From positions 1-54,152 of the forward strand of contig JAAZZB010000035.1 in NCBI GenBank assembly GCA_014239365.1: a stretch of DNA of 54,152 nucleotides, read 5' to 3'. The notes beneath the pieces were generated by a model. The model was not told the DNA's origin. It ran no database searches and saw nothing but the letters and a program-made list of their open reading frames with translations. Of the stretch, positions 42,981-50,614 are shown piece by piece. A program made the translations under genes and the position numbers. Numbering within the stretch: position 1 is the first letter of the stretch; every line of letters begins with the position of its first letter. The stretch is from Verrucomicrobiia bacterium. Its GTDB lineage: Bacteria; Verrucomicrobiota; Verrucomicrobiia; Limisphaerales; UBA1100.

Positions 42981-44458
42981 CTATCATCACGTGCGTCCAG
43001 ATACTCCAGTAAAGAGCGTGCACCTTTTGCGCCAAAACCGGACACCTCGGTAATTTGTTCCACAGTCGCTTCGCGCAATCTTTGGAGACTCCCAAAGTGT
43101 TTGAGCAACGCCGCTTTGCGGCTCGCACCGATCCCGGGGAATTCATCAAGAACGCTTTCGGAAATTTTCTTCAGGCGCAATTCAGCATTGAAAGTGTTGG
43201 CGAATCGATGGGATTCGTCGCGGACGCGTTGCAATAGCTTCAGCGCGGCGTTGTCCAAACCGAGTCGTAGAGGTTTGGCTTCATTGGGGCGATGGATTTC
43301 TTCGAATTCTTTTGCTAGCCCAATGGTGGGAATGTCGTCCAAACCCAGCTTCGCCAACTCGACGGTGGCGGCATTGAGTTGGCCTTTGCCGCCGTCGATG
43401 AGGATGAGGTTGGGCATCGGGCGCTTTTCTTTTTTGAGGCGCGCGTAACGGCGGCTCACGGCCTCGGCCATACAGGCGAAATCATCCTGTGATTTCACGG
43501 CCTTCATTTTGTAGCGACGATACTCGGCGTTGGCGGGGCGGCCATTGCGGAAAACGACCATCGAGGCGACCATAAACGTGCCGCTGATGTTCGAAATATC
43601 AAAGCCTTCAATCCGCGCGGGGGGCTCGGCAAGGCCCAATTTTTTGGCGAGTTGAGCTAGATCGCGGTCAGGATCAATGGCAAGGGGCAACTCATTGGGG
43701 AGGCGATGGTAGCGGGTGGTTTTGCGGGTGGTGACGCGGAGGGCATCAATTTGGTCACGGAGCTTGGCGGCGCGTTCGTAGTCGTGCGACTCGGCGGCTT
43801 TGTACATCGCGCCCTCGAGTTCGCCGAGCATTTCGGAGCATTGACCATCGAGAAAATCGCAGGCGTTTTCCACCTGCATTCGGTATTGCTCGCGCGTGAC
43901 TTTTTCCACGCACGGCGCGCTGCACACTTCGAGATGGCCGTAGAGGCAATGTTTGTAATCGTGCTCGCCGGGGGTGAAGGGTTTGCAACCACGCAGATTG
44001 AATTTGTGGCGCGCGAGGTCGAGCGTGCGTTTGAGGGCACTGCCGCTTGGAAACGGGCCGAAGTAGCGCGCGTTGTCATCAATCTTTAGGCGCGTGAGAG
44101 CAAAGCGCGGGATGGGATCGTTGAGGTTTACCTTGAGCATTAAGTAGCGTTTGTCGTCGCGAAAGCTGACGTTGTAGCGCGGCTTGTATTGCTTGATAAG
44201 GCGACTCTCGAGCAGCAGCGCCTCGGCCTCGCCCTTGACCGCGTGCACATCGAAATCGTAAATGGCATCGACTAGTGCGCGGAATTTCACATCCCAACCC
44301 ATCCGGCGCGAGGGATGAAAATACTGGCTCACGCGCTTGCGAAGGTCGCGCGCTTTGCCCACATAAATAACCGTGCCGAGCCGGTCTTTCATTAAATAAA
44401 TGCCCGGCTTATGTGGCAGATCGCTGACCTTGCTGCGAATGGCGTCGGTGGCAGGCAT
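42977..44458 (-). CDS. uvrC: Excinuclease ABC subunit C, short form
   Basis: A 493-residue UvrC, which makes both incisions in nucleotide excision repair. The GIY-YIG domain is at 18-95 (GIYLMKDRLGTVIYVGKARDLRKR), the cysteine cluster at 158-183, and the UVR motif for UvrB at about 213-241. The RNase-H-like nuclease has D287 (FDISN), D355 (LILIDGG) and H417 (RDESH), and the helix-hairpin-helix is at 438-485. E. coli UvrC has 610 residues; here about 100 residues normally between the UVR motif and the nuclease are missing, while all catalytic residues remain. The gene follows gmhA after a long palindrome. Confidence 0.93.
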   Translation of the reverse strand: MPATDAIRSKVSDLPHKPGIYLMKDRLGTVIYVGKARDLRKRVSQYFHPSRRMGWDVKFRALVDAIYDFDVHAVKGEAEALLLESRLIKQYKPRYNVSFRDDKRYLMLKVNLNDPIPRFALTRLKIDDNARYFGPFPSGSALKRTLDLARHKFNLRGCKPFTPGEHDYKHCLYGHLEVCSAPCVEKVTREQYRMQVENACDFLDGQCSEMLGELEGAMYKAAESHDYERAAKLRDQIDALRVTTRKTTRYHRLPNELPLAIDPDRDLAQLAKKLGLAEPPARIEGFDISNISGTFMVASMVVFRNGRPANAEYRRYKMKAVKSQDDFACMAEAVSRRYARLKKEKRPMPNLILIDGGKGQLNAATVELAKLGLDDIPTIGLAKEFEEIHRPNEAKPLRLGLDNAALKLLQRVRDESHRFANTFNAELRLKKISESVLDEFPGIGASRKAALLKHFGSLQRLREATVEQITEVSGFGAKGARSLLEYLDARDDR

Positions 44459-44461
44459 ATC

Positions 44462-44521
44462 GTGCTGCCGGCATCTTGCCGGGAGATTTCAAAACCACTG
44501 CCGGCAAGATGCCGGCAGCAC
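44462..44521. repeat. 21-bp perfect inverted repeat between gmhA and uvrC
   Basis: The arm at 44462-44482 (starting gtgctgccggcatcttg) is the exact reverse complement of 44501-44521, with an 18-base spacer. It fills nearly all of the gap between the gmhA stop and the uvrC start. It resembles dispersed REP-type palindromes. There is no T-run, but the hairpin may limit read-through or mark the gmhA mRNA end. Confidence 0.88.
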
Positions 44522-44523
44522 AT

Positions 44524-45093
44524 TCACTCCGCCCACTCGGGATTTTCCATGAAGGCGTAGCAAATCATATGGGCGATTCCCATTTGGCAATCTTCGGCGC
44601 GGCCGTAGTGGGTTTCTTCGATGACGATGCAGTTGTCAGCAAGGTCGGCGAGTTTGCCACGTTTGCCGCCGATGAGGGCGATGACGTGCAGTCCCTTTTC
44701 CTTTGCCCACTCGCACGCGGCGATGAGGTTGGGCGAACTGCCACTCACGCTCATCGTCAATACCACGTCGCCCGATTGGCCGTAGTTTTCGAGTTGGCGG
44801 CGGTAAATATCGTCGTAGCTGTAATCATTGCCAATCGCAGTCATCCAACTCACGTTGTCATTGAGACAAAAAACTTTAAACCGTTTGCCGACAGCATCCG
44901 AAGAGCCCTTGCCGAGATCGGTGGCGAAGTGCGAGGAATTCGATGCGCTACCACCATTGCCGAACACAAAAATCTGCCGGTCATTGTGCAGTGCCTCTTT
45001 AACCGTCTCGATGGCCGCAGCCACTTGGTCAACGGGGATGGTGTCGAGCGCCTTGCGCTCAGCGGCAATGTAATCAGAAATCCACTCCTTCAT
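44524..45093 (-). CDS. gmhA: SIS-domain phosphoheptose isomerase (GmhA-like)
   Basis: A 189-residue sugar-phosphate isomerase. The SIS motifs are IFVFGNGGSASNSSHFATDLGKG and VVLTMSVSGSSPNLIAACEWA, with the C-terminal histidine region YGRAEDCQMGIAHMICY. GmhA isomerises sedoheptulose 7-phosphate to D-glycero-D-manno-heptose 7-phosphate for the lipopolysaccharide core or S-layer glycans. Length is typical (about 190). The rest of the heptose pathway is not in this window; the related DiaA (a DnaA-binding SIS protein) is a less likely alternative. Confidence 0.9.
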   Translation of the reverse strand: MKEWISDYIAAERKALDTIPVDQVAAAIETVKEALHNDRQIFVFGNGGSASNSSHFATDLGKGSSDAVGKRFKVFCLNDNVSWMTAIGNDYSYDDIYRRQLENYGQSGDVVLTMSVSGSSPNLIAACEWAKEKGLHVIALIGGKRGKLADLADNCIVIEETHYGRAEDCQMGIAHMICYAFMENPEWAE

Positions 45094-45139
45094 CGGCGGA
45101 GGCTATCGCAAAAGGGTCGCGGAGTCAGCCCAAAAGAGA

Positions 45140-45202
45140 GACGCGGATTTCACGGATTCGCACGGATTTTAACCATCTGTGAAAATCCGTGAAATCTGTG
45201 TC
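45140..45202. repeat. 19-bp inverted repeat upstream of thrS
   Basis: gacgcggatttcacggatt (45140-45158) pairs with aatccgtgaaatctgtgtc (45184-45202), allowing two G-T pairs. The central part contains another copy of the word cacggatttt. It lies in the 182-base space between the divergent gmhA and thrS. No T-run follows on the plus strand, so it is not an obvious terminator, and it does not resemble a T-box. It may be a dispersed repeat or a leader structure of thrS. Confidence 0.65.
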
Positions 45203-45275
45203 AAAAAAAGAACGGGCCAAGGTAGCCCCCAATTTTCTTTTCCCAACCCTGTTTTTGCGCTAAACAACGCGGCGA

Positions 45276-47066
45276 ATGGAAGGTGCTAAAACTGAGGTGC
45301 AGCGGAAGACGCTGGAGGAACGGCGGGAGATGGATGGGCTGTCGCGGATTCGGCATTCGTGTGCGCACGTGCTAGCCACGGCGGTGCTGCGGATTTGGCC
45401 GGATGCAAAGCTGGATATCGGGCCGCCGACAGATGAGGGGTTTTATTATGACTTCGACTTGGAGCACCGCTTCACTCCGGATGATTTTGAAAAAATCGAG
45501 GCGGAAATGAAGAAGGTGGTGAAGGAGAATCAAACCTTTGAACAATCCGAGATGACGCGTGAGGAGGCGAAGGCGCATTACACGAAGCTCGAGCAACCGT
45601 TCAAGTTGGAACGGATCGATGACATTCCGGAGGGGGAAACGATTACGTTTTTTCAAAATGGCGAGTTCCACGATCTCTGTGCCGGTCCGCACGTGCCGCG
45701 GACGGGGAACGTGAAGGCGTTCAAGCTGCTGCGATTGGCGGCGGCGTATTATCGCGGCAACGAAAAGAATCCGCAGTTGCAACGCATTTACGGCACGGCG
45801 TTCAAAAACAAAACGCAACTCAATGAATGGCTCGAGATGCGCGAGGAGGCGTCGAAGCGCGACCACCGAAAGATTGGCCGCGAGCAGGGGCTCTTCACGC
45901 TGTCGCCGCTGGTGGGGCAAGGGCTTGTGCTATGGATGCCCAAGGGCGGCATTGTGCGCTCAGAGTTGCAAAATTTTATGCAGGGCGAGCTGACGCAACG
46001 CGGGTACAATCCGGTCTTCACGCCGCACATTGGCAGCATCGAGCTTTACAAAAAGTCGGGGCATTTTCCGTATTACAAAGAGAGCCAGTACCCAACCATT
46101 AAGGCGGATGAAAACGAAGAGTACCTCCTCAAACCAATGAACTGCCCGCATCACATCCAAATTTTTGCGGCGCAGAAACACAGCTATCGCGAGCTACCCA
46201 TACGACTGGCGGAATTTGGAACGGTCTATCGCTACGAACAAAGCGGCGAGCTCAGCGGCATGACACGCGTGCGCGGGCTCACCCAGGATGACGCCCATCT
46301 TTTTTGTATGCAGGAACAGGTCGAGGCGGAGATTCGCGATACAGTCGATCTCACGCTCAAGACGCTGAAGACCCTCGGCCTAAATGATTTCCGCGTGCAA
46401 GTGAGTCTACGCGAACCGGGCAGCGACAAGTACACCGGCAACCCCGCCCACTGGGATGCCGCCGAGGCCACACTCGCGCGCGTGGCGACGGATATGAATA
46501 TCCCGCACGAAACCGTACCGGGCGAAGCGGCGTTCTATGGACCGAAGCTCGACTTTATGGTGAAGGATTGCCTCGGCCGCGAATGGCAACTCGGCACCGT
46601 TCAGCTCGATTACAATTTGCCCGAGCGCTTCGGCCTCGAGTATGTCGGCGCGGACAACGCCGCGCATCAGCCCGTGATGATTCACCGCGCGCCCTTCTGC
46701 AGCTTCGAGCGTTTTATGGGCATTCTCATCGAGCACTTTGCCGGCAACTTTCCATTGTGGCTCGCGCCCGAACAAGTGCGCGTGCTGCCCATCACCGAGC
46801 ACCAAAACGAATACGCCGGACAAATCCTTGAACAACTTAAAACCGCCGGCATCCGTTGCGGCGCAGATTTTTCTGGCAACAAAGTCGGCGGCAAAATCCG
46901 CGATGCCGAGATGAATAAAACTCACACGATGCTCATCCTCGGCAAAAAAGAACAGGAAACCGCCAGCGTCGCCGTCCGAATCCACGGCAAAGGCGACCAA
47001 GGCGTGAAGCCGCTTGAGGCCGCTTTGACGGACATTCAAACTGCGATTTCCTCCAGAAACCTATAA
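45276..47066 (+). CDS. thrS: Threonyl-tRNA synthetase lacking the TGS domain
   Basis: A 596-residue class II synthetase. It starts almost directly at the editing domain (RIRHSCAHVLATAVLRIWPDAKLDIGPPTDEGFYYDF), with only about 22 residues before it; the roughly 60-residue TGS domain of standard ThrS is missing. The second additional domain has GEFHDLCAGPHVPRTG. The catalytic core follows: PLVGQGLVLWMPKGG, LKPMNCPHHIQIF with zinc and active-site residues, RLAEFGTVYRYEQSGELSGMTRVRGLTQDDAH and HRAPFCSFERFMGILIEH. The anticodon domain ends the protein. The editing histidines are kept. There is no clear ribosome binding site. Confidence 0.95.
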   Translation: MEGAKTEVQRKTLEERREMDGLSRIRHSCAHVLATAVLRIWPDAKLDIGPPTDEGFYYDFDLEHRFTPDDFEKIEAEMKKVVKENQTFEQSEMTREEAKAHYTKLEQPFKLERIDDIPEGETITFFQNGEFHDLCAGPHVPRTGNVKAFKLLRLAAAYYRGNEKNPQLQRIYGTAFKNKTQLNEWLEMREEASKRDHRKIGREQGLFTLSPLVGQGLVLWMPKGGIVRSELQNFMQGELTQRGYNPVFTPHIGSIELYKKSGHFPYYKESQYPTIKADENEEYLLKPMNCPHHIQIFAAQKHSYRELPIRLAEFGTVYRYEQSGELSGMTRVRGLTQDDAHLFCMQEQVEAEIRDTVDLTLKTLKTLGLNDFRVQVSLREPGSDKYTGNPAHWDAAEATLARVATDMNIPHETVPGEAAFYGPKLDFMVKDCLGREWQLGTVQLDYNLPERFGLEYVGADNAAHQPVMIHRAPFCSFERFMGILIEHFAGNFPLWLAPEQVRVLPITEHQNEYAGQILEQLKTAGIRCGADFSGNKVGGKIRDAEMNKTHTMLILGKKEQETASVAVRIHGKGDQGVKPLEAALTDIQTAISSRNL

Positions 47067-47083
47067 TTTGAGGCAAATAGGGC

Positions 47084-47111
47084 TTGCCAGTTCGGCTCGG
47101 GCTGGTATTCT
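47084..47111 (+). promoter_or_regulatory. Putative promoter of rpmB
   Basis: TTGCCA (47084-47089), a 16-base spacer and TATTCT (47106-47111) precede rpmB. A leader of about 28 bases contains gagggaga, a good ribosome binding site. The -35 and spacing equal those proposed for infC. Confidence 0.5.
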
Positions 47112-47145
47112 CCGCGCCCCTAACAGGAGACTGAGGGAGAATATT

Positions 47146-47412
47146 ATGGCTAGAGTTTGTAAAATCACCGGAAAACGCCCGCATGTTGGCGGCACTATTT
47201 CTCGCAGCGGTAAAGCGAAAAAAGAAGGCGGCATTGGTCGGCACGTGACGAAAGTTAACAAGCGCCGGTTCATCCCGAACATTCAGCGCGTGAAAATTAT
47301 CACCGAGAATGGCACGGTAAAATACGTCCGCGTGGCCGCCAGTGCCATCAAGAAGGGCCTCATCACCAAGGCACCGAAGCGCAATTGGAAGAAGCCCGAA
47401 GTGGAGGCGTAA
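47146..47412 (+). CDS. rpmB: 50S ribosomal protein L28
   Basis: An 88-residue ribosomal protein of the large subunit. MARVCKITGKRPHVGGTISRSGKAKK and RRFIPNIQRVKIITENGTVKYVRVAASAIKKGLI match the L28 family; the end is basic. The ATG at 47146 has a strong gagggaga site seven bases upstream, an exception in this window where most genes lack one. The frame is open back to 47068, but homology sets the start. A strong terminator follows after 21 bases, so it is a single-gene transcript. Confidence 0.96.
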   Translation: MARVCKITGKRPHVGGTISRSGKAKKEGGIGRHVTKVNKRRFIPNIQRVKIITENGTVKYVRVAASAIKKGLITKAPKRNWKKPEVEA

Positions 47413-47433
47413 ACTCAGCCCCAGAAAATTTGC

Positions 47434-47462
47434 AACGCGGCTGGACACAGCCGCGTTTTTTT
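47434..47462 (+). terminator. Rho-independent terminator after rpmB
   Basis: AACGCGGCTG and CAGCCGCGTT form a perfect ten-pair stem around a GACA loop, followed by seven T residues in all. It ends 12 bases before the convergent smpB stop. Confidence 0.95.
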
Positions 47463-47473
47463 GTGCCTGAAAT

Positions 47474-47950
47474 TTAACGCCCCTTCACCGAATGCATCAT
47501 CACTCGCCGGAGATTGCGATCGCTTTCGCGTCGTTTGATGGTTTCGCGTTTGTCGGTTTTGCGTTTACCTTGGCCAATGCCGAGCAGGACTTTCACCAAC
47601 CCTTCTTTCCAGTAAAGTTTGAGCGGCAAAATGGATAACCCTTTGGCATGCGTAAGTCCTTGCAGCCGGTCAATTTCACGACGGTGCAGCAAGAGGCGGC
47701 GCGAGGCAGTGGGTTCGTGATTATGCCGATTGCCGTGGGTGTATTCGTCGATGTGACAATTCATCAGCCATAGCTGACCATTGTTATCCACTCGAGCGAA
47801 AGCTTCGCGAATTTGGCCTTTGCCGGCACGCAGTGATTTCACCTCGGTGCCACGCAGCACCAAACCCGCCTCCAGCGTCTCGATGATTTCATAATCCCGA
47901 CGCGCCTTGGAGTTGGTGATGATATCCGTACTGGCTTTTTTTGCAGGCAT
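47474..47950 (-). CDS. smpB: SsrA-binding protein SmpB
   Basis: A 158-residue partner of tmRNA in rescue of stalled ribosomes. Family blocks: NSKARRDYEIIETLEAGLVLRGTEVKSLRAG, LWLMNCHIDEYTHGNRHNHEP, SRRLLLHRREIDRL, LPLKLYWKEGLVKVLLGIGQGKRKTDKRETIKRRE. The start MPAKKAST at ATG 47950 matches the usual short basic N-terminus. That ATG follows directly on the T-run of the terminator at 47951-47975, so no ribosome binding site exists for it. A GTG at 47992, three bases after the rpoZ stop, would read through the hairpin and add 14 residues (LHIVLAGFIPAFF type). Confidence 0.94.
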   Translation of the reverse strand: MPAKKASTDIITNSKARRDYEIIETLEAGLVLRGTEVKSLRAGKGQIREAFARVDNNGQLWLMNCHIDEYTHGNRHNHEPTASRRLLLHRREIDRLQGLTHAKGLSILPLKLYWKEGLVKVLLGIGQGKRKTDKRETIKRRESDRNLRRVMMHSVKGR

Positions 47951-47975
47951 AAAAAAGGCCGGAATGAATCCGGCC
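47951..47975 (-). terminator. Terminator-like hairpin between rpoZ and smpB
   Basis: On the minus strand GGCCGG, a seven-base loop ATTCATT, CCGGCC and six T residues form a compact intrinsic terminator. It lies 20 bases after the rpoZ stop and ends exactly at the smpB ATG. It may end most rpoZ transcripts or act as a switch controlling read-through into smpB. Confidence 0.8.
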
Positions 47976-47995
47976 AACACAATATGGAGCACCGG

Positions 47996-48238
47996 TTATT
48001 TGCGGCGCTTTTTGGCCTTCTTAACTTCGGCGGCCATTTCCTTATCGAGAATTGAAAACTCCATTTTCTTCTCCACCAATTCCGTCAAGGCCATATCGGC
48101 CGAGCCAAGCAAAGGATTGTCAATCAGTGGCCGACTAGAGCCGGAGTTGAGCTGGCGCACACGCGCGGAAACAAGGTTAACGAGAATGTTCGGATTCCCG
48201 ACCAAAGTTACGGCTTCATTGCAAAGTTCTGTATTCAT
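47996..48238 (-). CDS. rpoZ: RNA polymerase omega subunit (RpoZ-like)
   Basis: An 80-residue protein. The order VTLVGNPNILVNLVSARVRQLNSGSSRPL, then ADMALTELVEKKMEF, fits the omega family (NPNxLVxLVSxRVRQL; A-x-x-E-L), which helps assemble the beta' subunit of RNA polymerase. The basic end (EVKKAKKRRK) is unusual but consistent with omega in related bacteria. It starts at ATG 48238 and is separated from smpB by a terminator-like hairpin. Confidence 0.85.
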   Translation of the reverse strand: MNTELCNEAVTLVGNPNILVNLVSARVRQLNSGSSRPLIDNPLLGSADMALTELVEKKMEFSILDKEMAAEVKKAKKRRK

Positions 48239-48328
48239 TAAAGGGAGGCGAAATTACAGGCTTTAGCCCAGGGTGCAAGCAGAAAATCGAGCATTGCCGC
48301 TGACGCCCACAGGCTTTAAAACCCTCGC

Positions 48329-49228
48329 GTGCCCAGAAACCACGCATTCAACCTCGAAAAATACACTCGTCAGCGGGCCAAACAGGTGGACCGCGCCCTC
48401 GGACAGCACCTGCCCACCGCCCGCACCAAGCCCGCCACCCTCCATCAGGCGATGCGATACAGCCTGTTTGCCGGTGGCAAACGCATCCGCCCCATCCTTA
48501 CACTCGCCGCCGCCGAAGCGTGTGGCGGCAAGGTTGGCGACGCGATGCCCCTCGCATGCGCCGTGGAATGCATCCACACCTATTCGCTCGTCCACGATGA
48601 TTTGCCTTCGATGGACAACGACGATTTCCGCCGAGGCCGCCCCACGAGCCACAAGGTCTACGGCGAAGGCATCGCCATTTTGGCTGGCGACGCGCTGCTA
48701 ACGCAGGCCTTCGAAATCGCTGCCAAAGCGCGCACTTGGCCGCGCTATTCGCATGCCGACCTATTTTCGGAAATCACAAATACAGCCGGCTCACTGCAAC
48801 TCATCGCCGGTCAAGTCGCCGACCTCGAAGGCGAAGGCAAACCACTCACTCTCCCCCAACTGCGCTACATCCACGAACGCAAAACCAGCGCGCTGCTCAC
48901 CTGCTCTGTGCGCCTCGGAGGCATGAGCGCCAACTGCACCCCCACTCAACTCAAAGCCCTCACCGATTTTGGCTACCACATCGGCCTCGCCTTCCAAGTC
49001 ATCGACGACATTCTCGACTGCACCCAAACCACCGAGCAACTCGGCAAAACCGCTGGCAAAGATCAAGCCGCCGCGAAGGCCACTTACCCCGCAATTGTCG
49101 GTCTGGAAAAATCAAAGAAAATCGCCGCCCAACTCACCGAAAAAGCCTTCGCCGCCCTCAAACCCTTCAAAGGCAAAGCCACCGCGCTTGAGGCCCTCGC
49201 TGAGTATTTATTGAAGCGGAAAAATTAG
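48329..49228 (+). CDS. ispA: Polyprenyl diphosphate synthase (FPP/GGPP synthase type)
   Basis: A 299-residue all-helical isoprenoid synthase that extends allylic diphosphates with isopentenyl diphosphate. The first aspartate motif is SLVHDDLPSMDNDDFRRGRPT and the second is AFQVIDDILD; GGKRIRPIL, KVYGEGIAILAGDALLTQAFE and HERKTSALL are also typical. Size and the DDxxxxD spacing favour a short-chain (C15/C20) enzyme like IspA. The start is GTG 48329 (MPRNHAFNLEKY). Its TAG stop overlaps the purB stop on the other strand, so the two genes converge without a gap. Confidence 0.92.
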   Translation: MPRNHAFNLEKYTRQRAKQVDRALGQHLPTARTKPATLHQAMRYSLFAGGKRIRPILTLAAAEACGGKVGDAMPLACAVECIHTYSLVHDDLPSMDNDDFRRGRPTSHKVYGEGIAILAGDALLTQAFEIAAKARTWPRYSHADLFSEITNTAGSLQLIAGQVADLEGEGKPLTLPQLRYIHERKTSALLTCSVRLGGMSANCTPTQLKALTDFGYHIGLAFQVIDDILDCTQTTEQLGKTAGKDQAAAKATYPAIVGLEKSKKIAAQLTEKAFAALKPFKGKATALEALAEYLLKRKN

Positions 49229-50559
49229 AGCCCGAGTAGCTTGAAGCGCGCGTTGATGTGTTTTTGGTGAAATTCCACGGAACACAATTTTTCCAACTCG
49301 CCAGTTTTGAAATGCTTGGACACTTTTGGGTTGGCCATCAGTTGGTCTAGGAAACTGGCGTCATCGCGGCCGGCGTGTTTCACCGCCCACGTTTCCATCG
49401 CGGCGGCTTGCACCAGCGAATAGGCCGCCTCGCGGGTGAGGCCTTTTCGGATGAGGGCGAGCAAGACGGTTTGGCTATTCCACATTCCGAGGCTGAGGCC
49501 CAAGTTTTTCTGCATGTTTTTCGGGTACACATTCAGGCCGTCCATCATGCGTTGGAGTAGTGAAAACATGTAGTCAAGTAATGTGCAGGAATCAGGAAAA
49601 ATGATGCGCTCCACGCTGCTGTGGGAAATATCGCGCTCGTGCCAAAGGGCGACGTTTTCCATCGCCGCAAGTGAGTTGCCGCGCAAAACGCGGGACAATC
49701 CCGAGAGACGTTCCCACGTGATGGGGTTACGTTTGTGCGGCATTGCGCTGCTGCCTTTTTGGCCTTTGGTGAATGGCTCTTCGGCCTCAAGTACTTCGGT
49801 GCGTTGCAAGTGGCGGAACTCCACCGCCCAACGTTCGATGCTCGCGCCGACCACGGCGATGGCGCTCAAAAACTCAGCATGGTTATCGCGTTGCACCACT
49901 TGCGTGGCAAGCGGCGCGACTTTGAGGCCGAGTTTTTTGCAGACGAAATTTTCCACACGCGGCGGCAAATGCGCGTTGGTGCCGACTGCGCCGGAGAGCT
50001 TTCCAATGGAGGCCACTTCTTTGCATCGTTCCAATCGCTGCAGTGCGCGGCCAAACTCATCGTACATCAATGCCATCTTCAAACCGAACGTAGTGGGCTC
50101 GGCTTGGATGCCGTGACTGCGTCCGATGCACGCGGTGAATTTATGTTTGCGCGCTTGTTTGGCAATGGACTTGCGGACTTGTTTTACGTCCGCGATGAGA
50201 ATCTCCGCGCTTTGTTTCATTTGCGCGGCAAAAGCGGTATCGACGATGTCGCTGGAGGTCAGCCCAAAATGCAGCCAACGACTGGCCTTGTGATTGATTT
50301 TTTCAGCCACCGCAGTGGTGAAACCGATGACATCGTGATTGAGCGTGCGTTCGAGTTTCTTTTGGCGGCGCACGAGCGCGGGGAGATTGGCGAAGCATTT
50401 CTTCGCGCCGGCCTTCATTTTAGCGAAGTCGGCCTTGGGCACAATGCCCTCTCTCACAAGGGCCTCGCTGGCGTGCATTTCGATTTGCAGCCAGAGGTCG
50501 AGTTTGTTTTCGTCAGTCCAAATTGCCCGCATCTCGGGGCGTGAATAGCGCGGTATCAT
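49225..50559 (-). CDS. purB: Adenylosuccinate lyase
   Basis: A 444-residue enzyme of the fumarase superfamily acting twice in purine synthesis (SAICAR to AICAR, adenylosuccinate to AMP). Blocks: MIPRYSRPEMRAIWTDENKLDLWLQIE at the start, RWLHFGLTSSDIVDTAFA, ACIGRSHGIQAEPTTFG, and the signature loop GQKGSSAMPHKRNPITWERLSGL with the catalytic serine. Length is normal for the bacterial B. subtilis-like type (about 430). It lies 55 bases after the rhomboid gene on the same strand and may be the last gene of that transcript. Confidence 0.96.
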   Translation of the reverse strand: MIPRYSRPEMRAIWTDENKLDLWLQIEMHASEALVREGIVPKADFAKMKAGAKKCFANLPALVRRQKKLERTLNHDVIGFTTAVAEKINHKASRWLHFGLTSSDIVDTAFAAQMKQSAEILIADVKQVRKSIAKQARKHKFTACIGRSHGIQAEPTTFGLKMALMYDEFGRALQRLERCKEVASIGKLSGAVGTNAHLPPRVENFVCKKLGLKVAPLATQVVQRDNHAEFLSAIAVVGASIERWAVEFRHLQRTEVLEAEEPFTKGQKGSSAMPHKRNPITWERLSGLSRVLRGNSLAAMENVALWHERDISHSSVERIIFPDSCTLLDYMFSLLQRMMDGLNVYPKNMQKNLGLSLGMWNSQTVLLALIRKGLTREAAYSLVQAAAMETWAVKHAGRDDASFLDQLMANPKVSKHFKTGELEKLCSVEFHQKHINARFKLLGL

Positions 50560-50614
50560 CTGCGGGGAGAATAAAACAGGAAACCAAGGCGCGTCGAGCG
50601 CAAGTCATTCACGG

